Part shown: positions 34,273 to 43,401 of the stretch, one piece after another
How positions within the stretch are numbered: the first letter of the stretch is position 1
Layout of the letters: each line of letters begins with the position of its first letter
NCBI GenBank assembly: GCA_026119855.1
Contig: JAOWBW010000027.1
Span: forward strand, 2,148,623 to 2,212,622
DNA: 64,000 nucleotides
From: Campanula takesimana
Lineage: Eukaryota > Streptophyta > Magnoliopsida > Asterales > Campanulaceae
Direction: 5' to 3'
Position numbers and translations under genes: made by a program
Notes under the pieces: generated by a model
What the model was told of the DNA's origin: nothing
What the model saw: the letters and a program-made list of their open reading frames with translations, nothing else
The model's database searches: none

Positions 34273-34559
34273 GTTTCGACATTCTTTTATGAGATCACCA
34301 AATTTCGTTAGAGTTTATTGCCACTTTGACCTGCGTACTATTAAAAGATTGATGATTTGCCTTCGTACTAAAGAAACTTACACTATAACCTGCGTACTAT
34401 GGTTTTAATAAAAAAGTGCCCAAGGATAACGATAACCCGTTAGAAATTTAACGGGCTGTCAGCATATGTTAAGAATTTAACAGATTTGCAATAAAAAAAA
34501 AATCAAATCTAACCCTGATGACTATGATATTATTGTCATAAATGTCCAAAAAAATATTT

Positions 34560-35200
34560 TTGGTCAATTATGGTCAAACTTGGTCAAATAGCAGTCAAAC
34601 TCTTATTACTAACACATAATTAACATATAAGTGTAAAAAAAATCACTTTTTTCATTTTTTTTAGAAAGCCATAATAATATTATTTGATCAAATATGGTCA
34701 AACTCGGTCAAACTCTTATAACTTACACATAATTAATACTCCCTCCGTCCCATCTTAAACTTCAAAAAAAAAGTGGGCACAAGAATTAAGATGGGAATCT
34801 TTATATTATAAAAATATAGGTAGTGGGGTAGAGTGTTGTGAGTATAGAAAGTGGGTAGGAAAGAGAAAGTGAGGTAGGGAATAGTTAGTGGATAGTTGTT
34901 GTGTGTATGACATGTAGGTCACACTAAATAAAAAAGTATAAATAACTTTCTTTTTTTGGATTTTGAAGTTTAAAATGGGACACCCAAAAGAGAAATTTTT
35001 GAAGTTTAAAATGGGACGGATGGAGTATATAAGAGTCAAAAAAATTCATTTTTTTCAATTTTTAAGAAAAAATAATAATATTATTTGGTCAAATGAAGAT
35101 TGCAGTCAAACTCTTATAACTAACACATAATTATCATATAAGAGTTAAAAAAAAATCATTTTTTTAGAAAAAAAATCATTTTTTTAGAAAAAAAATAATA
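34560..35200. repeat. Degenerate ~120-bp tandem repeats
   Basis: About three copies of a unit containing GTCAAACTCTTATAACTAAC, then ACACATAATTA and a poly-A/poly-T stretch. A Stowaway MITE splits one copy. A further short direct repeat (AGATCAAATGAAGATTGCAG) follows at 35210-35275. Confidence 0.7.
34739..35025. mobile_element. Stowaway MITE inside the MULE
   Basis: Left end CTCCCTCCGTCCCATCTTAA, right end TTTAAAATGGGACGGATGGAG, TA flanks at 34737-34738 and 35026-35027. Confidence 0.9.
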
Positions 35201-35349
35201 ATATTTGGTCAAATGAAGATTGCAGTGGTTGCACTATGGAGATCAAATGAAGATTGCAGTGGTTGCACTATGGAGAACCCTTTTTCATTTCCAGTTTGTA
35301 CAAAAAAAAAAAAACTATGGAGATCCCTTCAGTTCAGACGTTGGCTAGG

Positions 35350-35720
35350 AGATAAAGATTGATCAGATCTGAGGCAGTAACAGAGAGAGACATCACTGGA
35401 GAAAGGAGAAGATGCCGGCGTTTGAGGAAGTACAAGAAGCCGAATCTGGCTTAGATCTGACCAAATCTGAAGCAAGTAACGCCGGATCTAAAATCGTGAT
35501 GCGAGGCTTTGATACATGAGCGCCAGCGACGGCGATGGAGGATGAAGAGGGTTTGGAGAGAGGGAAAGAGAGAGAAAAGCGTAGCCGGAGTTAAGATCGT
35601 TAGAGACGGAGAAGGAGGCCGGACATGGGCGTGGTGTTTGCCGGAGAAGCTGAAGGGAGCCGGAGACGGTGACGGCGTCGGAGTGTGCGAGGGCGTCGGA
35701 GTGTGCGAGTGCAAATCTGG
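35350..35720. other. GC-richer block, possible captured gene fragment
   Basis: Markedly GC-richer than the rest of the MULE, with GCCGGAG and GGCGTCGGAGTGTGCGAG repeats. It resembles the 5' end of a host transcription unit. Pack-MULEs often carry such fragments, but I recognise no protein. Confidence 0.35.
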
Positions 35721-35885
35721 GACTGGGGTCCCTAGAGGAATTGTTCCATTTATTAATATAAAAAAATTCAAAATAAAAAAAATTATAAATATAAATAAAT
35801 TTTGGACCATTAAACATTAATATCATTATTAGAGTCATATTTGATTTTTTTTTATTGCAAATCTGTTAAATTCTTAACATATGCT

Positions 35886-36418
35886 TGTAAGAGACAATTA
35901 TCCCACATCTTCTAAAGAGAGAAATATGGACCGGTATATAGACTTGAGGTGTTACTCCCCTTATCACCAATTGGTTTTAAGGTGGAACCTCCAACATAGT
36001 CCATTGCCGGCCAGTCCAGCCCATGCTAACACTCGGGCCTCTCGCTTCTTCTTACCCCATCTCTAATTCTAAGATGGTATCAGAGTCACCGATCTATGGT
36101 GGTCTGACTTCCGCTGCTTCTACATGGGACACGTGCAGGCTCAACGACCTACGATTCTGCTCCGCGCCACCCGATTAACAAGTCCACGTTGTAAGCCTTG
36201 GCAAAGCCCGGCTACACGTGAGGGGGCGTGTAAGAGACAATTATCCCACATCTTCTAAAGAGAGAAATATGGACCAGTATATAGACTTGAGGAGTTACTC
36301 CCCTTATCACCAATTGGTTTTAAGGTGGAACCTCCAACATAGTCCATTGTCGGCCCAGTCCAGCCCATGCTAACACTCGGGCCTCTCGCTTCTTCTTACC
36401 CCATCTCTAATTCTAAGA
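35886..36418 (+). mobile_element. TRIM retrotransposon
   Basis: A 533-bp terminal-repeat retrotransposon in miniature. The LTRs are 35886-36074 and 36229-36418 (about 190 bp, near identical, TGTAAGAGAC to TTCTAAGA). A primer-binding site TGGTATCAGAGTC begins at 36075 and a polypurine tract GTGAGGGGGCG precedes the second LTR. The 5-bp duplication is ATGCT (35881-35885 and 36419-36423). It has no coding capacity and is inserted in the right inverted repeat of the MULE. Confidence 0.95.
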
Positions 36419-36672
36419 ATGCTGACAGCCCGTTAGATTTCTAACGGGTCATCGTTATCCTTGGGCACTTTTTTATTAAAACCATAGTACGCAGGTCATA
36501 CTGTGAGTTTTCTTTAGTACGAGGCAAATCGTCAATCTTTTAATAGTACGCAAGTCAAAGTGGCAATAAACTCAATTTCGTTATGTCTACCAATGAAGCA
36601 TTGATATTGATAGAGTTGTATGTATACAAGGGAGTTATCAATTTCGAATTGACGTTGTTATAGCCACGAGAA

Positions 36673-37422
36673 GAGTAAACTACTTTTCCGCCCCTCGTAC
36701 TATGGCCCCAACATCAATTTGACACTCGTACTATTGAAACAACAAATGTATGATGCGTACTATAGTTTTATTAGCAAAATTAACCAATTTACTATTCAGT
36801 CGTTAACTTTTTTTAACACACGTTATTTTTTTAACGAGCATTAATTTATAACTAACTTTTGTTATCTCCATCAAAACCAAATCGCATATGTAAAAATCGA
36901 ATTCCGACTTCGTTAACCGTTGGATCGTCGTGAAACTTCTGGGCTTTGGTCGCATCCCCTAGGCGCACATGATGACCGTTGGGATCTTCCAAATAATTGC
37001 CGGAGAGGGAGAAATGGCCGGCGGCGAAAACTGGCAAAATCTCCAAAAATTCGCTATATTAAAAATCAAATTCCCGCTTCATTAACCGTTGGATCGTCGT
37101 CAAATTTCTGGGGTATGTTCGCATCACTCAGGCTCTCATATTGACCGTTGGGATCAGTAAAATAATCAGCGGTGACGGAGATATGGCCGACGGCGCAAAT
37201 CCGGCGAAAAACTCAAAAATCGCCCCAAAAGTTAGTTTTGTTAAAATAAATTAATGCCCGTTAAAAAAATAATGTTCGTTAAAAAAAGTTAACAAATGAA
37301 TAGTAAATTGGTTAATTTTGCTAATAAAACTATAGTACGCATCATACATTTGTTGTTTCAATAGTACGAGTGTCAAATTGATGTTGGGGCCATAGTACGA
37401 GGGGCGGAAAAGGAGTTTACTC
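36673..37422. mobile_element. MULE-type MITE with long inverted repeats
   Basis: 750 bp. Inverted ends of about 190 bp begin GAGTAAACTACTTTTCCGCC (complement at right) and contain CGTACTA words. A perfect 10-bp duplication GCCACGAGAA lies at 36663-36672 and 37423-37432. The core holds two imperfect direct copies (about 36890-37030 and 37060-37205) of a unit with TTAACCGTTGGATCGTCGT and GACCGTTGGGATC. Confidence 0.93.
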
Positions 37423-37569
37423 GCCACGAGAAGGCCCCCAATTTAAAGCATTAAGCAGGCTGAAAGCTTCACGTTCAGTCACGTGCACAACCTCATGAAC
37501 AACCTCCGATCTATGAAAATAGTGGGTGCATTTAGTTTTATTTAGTACTCCGGCTCAAAATAAATACTA

Positions 37570-37827
37570 CTCCCTCTATCCCTAAATGAGTGTCCATTTT
37601 CAAGAAATATTTGTCCCTAAATAAGTGTCTTTTTTGAACATAACTTTCTCCCTAAACGTTTTTTTTCGAAAAAAAATTCACCGGTTTCTTTATATGTGCA
37701 AAACTAAAGGTTTGAAAAGGAGATTACAAGATTATATATGAATCATTGTTACCAAATTGTTCAAAAAGTTGAGATTTTCAGTGTCCCTTAAAATGAAATT
37801 TGGACACTCATTTAGGGACAGAGGTAG
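37570..37827. mobile_element. Stowaway-like MITE
   Basis: Left end CTCCCTCTATCCCTAAATGA and right end TCATTTAGGGACAGAGGTAG, TA flanks at 37568-37569 and 37828-37829. Confidence 0.85.
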
Positions 37828-37913
37828 TATCTAAAAACAATTCAAATTTACATTTTAATAAGAGCTTAAAATAATTTTTAACAGTATTAAGAATAAATTA
37901 GAACACTCATTTT

Positions 37914-39453
37914 TAGATTACACTTCATTTGGAAAAGAGAGAGTGATGAGACGAAATTTATACTATTAATTCCTAAGATTTTATGAGCTTAAAAGATGAA
38001 TTTTATGTATTTTAGTTTAGTTTTATGTAATTTTGGGAAATTATGTATTTTTAGGGTTTATTTGTAATTCGGGAGTATTTTAGTGATTGTATATTTTTAC
38101 CCGAATGTAATTTATTTATGAGTTAAAGAGATCCCAAAATATACAAAAGAAAGTCAATCGGGACGGAGATTGTGGATAAAATTGTTGCAAAATGGTGAAG
38201 GCCCAAGTTTTATTCAACACAAGCAGCCCAGTTGAGAAGACCAAGAGTTGGAAAGGAAGGAGATGGGCCCATGTCAATGAAGCCCACACCAGGAAGCAAC
38301 ACATCAACCAGGAAGGGAAGAAAACGCATGTGGTAAGTGCGTTTTTGGCCAAAGCACGCGAAGACTTACTGCACGTGTGGTTGACTCGTGCTCACGAGTG
38401 GTACGACTCGGGCGGGTCAACACGACTCGTGAAGGCGCAGGAGAAAACGCACATAGCAGGTGTGCTTTCGGCGGTTGCTGGCGCGTGATCTTCACATCTG
38501 GCGCGTGACGGCTGGCAGGTGAGACTGGACGCGCGTGCAGGCGCGTGGAGCCGGCTGGATATTTGATTTTTGGTTATTTTTGTTTTATTTTTAATCCCTT
38601 TTAATTCCTTATTAATTTAGGACTTTCCTAGATATAGAAACTAGGTTTTCTTTATTCTTTTGACATTCTAGACTTCTACACAATTTCAGATTTAGGGTTT
38701 TTATTTTTTTTCATGGAGATTTCAAAGCTTCATATGAGGAACTAAAACCCAAGCTTTGGGTTTGATTTCTTGAACCCCTTTTTATCAATTTGAGGTATTT
38801 TTCTCTTCATCTTTTAATTCATATTCATAATTTTACTCGTTCTTGAATCTGAATTGATTGCTAGGGTTTATAGATTTGATCACCCTATTTATCTTTGTGA
38901 TTGATTTTTGCTAAAATTTTCTATTTACTGTGCCAGTGTAGATATTCATAAGTAGCATCTTTACGATTTATGCATGTGCCATGGTAAATTGTGAAGTGGG
39001 TAAAATTAGATGATTATCTGTGTGAAATAATCATAGAAAGCATTCTTGATCTTAGTTTCTTAAATCTTGAATCGATTAATATTGCGATCTAGACTGTGCC
39101 AGTTAGATTAATTTATTAATTAGGGTTTCTAGTGAGTGTGCCACTGCTAGTAACTAATCTGAAAGAAGAAACAGAGATTGAAATAAATCTCGTGATCAGG
39201 TGAATAGGGTGAAAAGTGAAAAGAAATATCGATGATAATTGAATAATTAGGTGTGGACGGAATCAAATCTAAAGTGCTTTTTAATTATTGTTTTTGCTCA
39301 TGATTAGTTTAATTTCTGTTTTTAGGATTTAATAATTAATCTTTACCCCCAATCTGGTTAAGTGACTGTTCGTGAACAAATAACCGTTCCTGTGGATTCG
39401 ATCCCTGACTTACCATAAATTTGTAGATTACACTTCATTTGGAAAAGAGAGAG
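37914..39453. repeat. 1.5-kb block between 30-bp direct repeats, solo-LTR-like
   Basis: The same 30 bases (TAGATTACAC to GAGAGAG) occur at 37914-37943 and 39424-39453. The sequence between them looks like a Gypsy-type LTR: a GC-rich patch with GGCGCGTG repeats (38380-38560), an AT-rich leader with recurring TGTGCCA words, and an end CCTGTGGATTCGATCCCTGAC. There is no coding region. A 30-bp repeat is far longer than an LTR target duplication, so the solo-LTR label is tentative. Confidence 0.45.
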
Positions 39454-40360
39454 AGAGAGAGAGAAGAGAAGACCATGTAGCACGTGGGATGCACCACGGG
39501 CGGACTTGAGACAGATTTGATATTTTCAAAACTTTTTTCTTGAAATATCTAAATTGGAGTCTTCCCGATATCCGGTCACAATAAAACACGAACTACTGCA
39601 CCACATTCCTCTCTATGAGAGTTTGCTCTCGAGTTTTAAAAAGGGGGAAAAGATTTAAAAGGGGAGGAAAGAAAATCAAAAGTTATGATATTTTCAAACA
39701 CTCAATTTTACCATTGTCTCCTCATATTCCAAGCAACTTAAACCCTTCTACACACGTAAACCTCTCTTTTGCGCAAACCATATAACAACACAAATCATAT
39801 TCGCCTCTTCCATTTTCACACAACTCCTCTGCGCGAAGAACCGAACTACCCCATGGAAGAGGTACGAAGTTCCTGAAACCTAGTAATCAATTTCACAAAT
39901 TATGTTTTTCTTTTTCTTTTTTCATTTGTGTAAACCTTCTCTGTTGCTGCACTTGTGTCCCAAATTCATTAGAGAAATTCAACTTTCTGGTGGTCCATTT
40001 GCTTCTTGTATTTTTAACTTTTTTGAATTAGTGTAATAAAAATTGTCAACTGATTTGCACAATGAGGAGATCAAGCATGATAATACAAAATTCTGAGTAC
40101 TATGGATGAATTACTTCCCCCCCCCCCCTAAGATTATGAGTACTAGTTCTTTGTACTTCTAGTTTAATGATTAATGATGTGGTTAGATACAAATTAAGCA
40201 TTTAATTTTGAGTGATGTCCACACTTCGGTCCTTGTAAATTTTAGTTTCCGCTCCTCAAAATCTTTTATTGAGTATCCCATATTGCAGTAGTCTGAATTT
40301 GAGAAAAAAAATTGTTACTGTGGCAGCCAACCCTTTCCATACTCTGTTTTATATTGTGTT
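39454..40360 (+). other. Possible gene start or promoter remnant
   Basis: After a (GA)n run, a CT-rich leader leads to ATGGAAGAG at 39853-39861, followed at once by GTACGAAG and intron-like T-rich sequence. This could be a first exon whose rest was displaced, but no downstream exon was found. A C-run lies at about 40110-40119. Confidence 0.2.
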
Positions 40361-40667
40361 GGGAGAACTCCGTTTTTTGTCCATCGTACTTTGGGTCGTG
40401 TTTCACTTTTACCATCAAACTTTATTTTTTTCATTTTTACCATCTACTACAAATAATGGTGTCATTTTAAACCAAATTCGATATTTTATACCCAAATTTG
40501 TTTTAATTTTACCATCGTACTACAAACAATGGTGTCATTTTACACCCAAATTTGGTATGAAATGACACCATTGTTTGTAATACGATGGTAAAAATGAAAA
40601 AAATAAAGTTCGATGGTAAAAGTGAAACACGCCCTAAAAGTACAATGGATCACAACGGAGTTTTCCC
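40361..40667. mobile_element. MULE-type MITE
   Basis: 307 bp. Ends GGGAGAACTCCG and complement GGGAAAACTCCG, with a perfect 9-bp duplication TATTGTGTT (40352-40360 and 40668-40676). The arms carry ACAAACAATGGTGTCATTTT and pair with each other. Family member of the split element at 29264-30415. Confidence 0.92.
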
Positions 40668-41109
40668 TATTGTGTTTATGCTAGCATGTGCTCAATTCCC
40701 AAAATCTTGGATCGAGTTATTTGGTTCATCTGCTAGAAAAGTTGGGGATTGGTTTTTATCCCTATCTCAAAATGATTGTTCAATTTGACAAGTATGTAAT
40801 AAATACTAGATTTGAATATAAATGGTTTTTGTAAATGAGGTAGAAATGTAATTTACTTTTTATTTCCTCTCATTCCATATCAAAACTCTGGAGCAAGAAA
40901 AGAGAAAATTAAGTGTTCATTCATTTTCTTTCCTAACTCGGGAGCATATATATTAGGATGGAATTAAATTCTCTTCCCTCCCCTTCCCTTCCTTTTCTTC
41001 CTCTCCTTTAAATACTCGGAAGCAGACCCTGAATCTAGTTACTCTAATACCCTGAATCTAGTTACTCTAATAAAGTGATTGGAATTTCGAATCACTTCAA
41101 CTTGTTCCA
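40668..41109. other. Intergenic, nothing recognised
   Basis: AT- and CT-rich sequence. A 23-bp unit (CCCTGAATCTAGTTACTCTAATA) is repeated once near 41028-41072. Confidence 0.5.
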
Positions 41110-41447
41110 AAGCCGACTCTTGGTCTTTCTTTGTCCTCCACAGGCTTACCCTTACCACTGATTACACTTTCCCTTAATTTGTTCTCTCTTTGTCGCTAGA
41201 ACGGCATTCCCCTACTAATCGTAGCCAAAGCCGATCCCGAAGTAGACGGTGTCCCCAACTTCTTCAAACGATTTTCCTCGCTCAGAAGTAGATCCTTGAC
41301 ATCATCAAACTTCAATTTATTCTTACCTGTTGAAGCACTTAACGCTGTAACCGTCCCGCTCCAACTCGCTGGTAAGGATGCTAGCAAAACCAAAGCATGA
41401 ACTTCATCCCCGAAAGTAATCTCCAACGCAGCCAATGAGTCTATAAC
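41110..41447 (-). pseudogene. copia gag fragment
   Basis: The minus-strand peptide LLASLPASWSGTVTALSAST, followed by a Lys-rich block containing VKDLLLSEENRLKK, is typical of copia gag (UBN2-type). It is cut at 41447 by an LTR in the opposite orientation and ends in stops near 41196. Confidence 0.75.
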
Positions 41448-41924
41448 TGTTGGTAGTGGTGCCCTAGGCACGTTTAATAAACGTTGTAATTGTTATCATT
41501 TATTTCATATCAATAAAGAGATGTTTTGATTATTATTGTTGTTCATGTTTACTTATAATAATCCCCGTCCCTAGTACTTATTAAGCACTAGTATAAAGGC
41601 TAAATGATCATGGGATGATCATGTTAGATTTATGGGTCCTTGTTTGAAACAAGGTACTGGACATGACCCGCTGTATGAGATTTATGTCATGGTCTATGTC
41701 GTACATATACCTCATATTAGTTATGTCATTTGAATCCTTAGACATGAAGTTATTATAGTCTTCCACTTGATGAACATTGTGTTTGACATATTCAAACGCT
41801 ACCTTAACACGGTAGTTATAAAGGGTATGATTGGCATAATCGGATTCCCGTTGGAAAGAATAATAAGCTAAATGGACTTGTCCCTCCACGGAGAGATGTC
41901 AAGCTTAGGCCCCTCGAAGGAATG
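41448..41924 (+). repeat. Partial plus-strand LTR of the copia family
   Basis: Starts TGTTGGTAGTGGTGCCC and is the inverted counterpart of 42935-43401, with a few dozen differences. It stops abruptly at 41924, where the minus-strand element of the same family begins. Confidence 0.88.
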
Positions 41925-43401
41925 TGTTGGGTTTCGTAGATACATGCGCAGCGGAAATTAGCATTTAAAATTTTGAAACCCAAAGCCATGGATCCGTTCA
42001 TATGATTAAATCAAATACAACATAAGAACAAAGGAATAAACTAACCCTTGATGGCTATCAAATTCTCTGGTCTTTGGTGGAGGTTTGAAGACTTGATCAC
42101 GATCACAAAGCTTGAACACGAACTTTGAAGATGATGATTTTCACCCTCTAGCGGTATCCACACTTCGAACGAATATCAAAGGAGCTTCTTTGATCTTGGT
42201 TGCTAGACCAACAACTATGAAACACACTTTCACAATTTGATATGACTATATGGAATTTTCTTTTGTGTATTATTTTGTTCTTCAACCAAAGATGTTTTAG
42301 AACAAAATAAAACCTCTCTCAAACTCTTTGGAGACTCACAAAAGGCTATCCCTGAAGTTCTGGCCGAACTCATCCTTTTATACACAAGCAAGACCTATTC
42401 CAAATAGGAATCTTGTGTTAAAAGACATTCCAAATCGAATTAGGAAAGTGCCAGTCGACAGTACTGTGCGGCCGCCCAAAAACCTCTGTGCTGTCGCACA
42501 ACATTCTGAAACAAAACTGGTACATTTTTGAGCTAAGTGTGCGGCCGCCCAGTCCATTATGTGCGGTCGCCCACTTCCAGAAAGTCCAGAATTTCCAAAA
42601 TTCCAATGTAGTCCTTTTAAAGATTCGTTCTATTGTGTGTGACCCTCTAGGATTATACTAAGTTGGCAATGAGCTCAAACATGATCCCATAAGATATGAT
42701 TAGGTTCTAGCAAACCGTCATACCTACCCAAATAGTATAACTAGATACAAGTTCGCATTCCTTTAGAATATGTCACAATCCCTTTGTCCACGATGTCATT
42801 GAACACAAGTCATGGTCAAACAGTCAACTTGTTTTGTTCAATACTTTCTCGATTCTGAATATGTTGATAATTCAAATGCTATTGATCCAATCAATCCATT
42901 TGAGTCCGGCCGAACATTTCATCAACATCATTCCTTTAAGGGGCCCAAGCTTGACATCTCTCCGTGGAGGGACAAATCCACTTAGCTTATTATTCTTCCC
43001 AACGGGAATCCGATTATGCCAATCATACCCTTTATAACTACCGTGTTAAGGTAGCGTTTGAATATGTCAAACACAATGTTCATCAAGTGGAAGACTATAA
43101 TAACTTCATGTCTAAGGATTCAAATGACATAACTAATATGAGATATATGTACGACACAGACCATGACATAAGTCTCATACAGCGGGTCAAGTCCAGTACC
43201 TTGTTCCAAACAAGTACCCATAAATCTAACATGATCATCCATGATCATTTAGCCTTTATACTAGTGCTTAACAAGCACTAGGGACGAGGATTATTATAAG
43301 TAAACATGAACAACATAATAATCAAAACATCTCTTTATTGATATGAAATAATGATAACAATTACAATGTTTATTAACGTGCCTAGGGCACCACTACCAAC
43401 A
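41925..43401 (-). repeat. 3' LTR of the minus-strand copia element
   Basis: 1477 bp, sense strand TGTTGGTAGT to CCCAACA. It contains four GCGGCCGCC/GCGGTCGCC-type sites at 42467-42574. A 90-codon open frame near 42964-43281 also exists in the inverted LTR fragment, but no function is apparent. Confidence 0.88.

Larger units (their letters stand above)
34311..36573. mobile_element. MULE-type element with long terminal inverted repeats
   Basis: 2263 bp. The inverted repeats are about 190 bp each, begin GAGTTTATTGCCACTTTGAC and contain several CGTACTA words. A perfect 10-bp duplication AATTTCGTTA lies at 34301-34310 and 36574-36583. The interior has no transposase. It holds tandem AT-rich repeats (34560-35200), a Stowaway MITE, a GC-rich stretch (about 35350-35720) that looks captured, and a TRIM inserted in the right arm. 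Confidence 0.92.

Noticed and set aside
35451..35838. Pro/Thr/Ser-rich ORFs on the minus strand
   Set aside because: They arise from GC-rich repeats in the MULE, with no start context or relatives seen.
42964..43281. 105-aa ORF present in both inverted LTR copies
   Set aside because: It lies in the LTR outside any known coding region. Conservation reflects the shared LTR, and no domain is recognisable.
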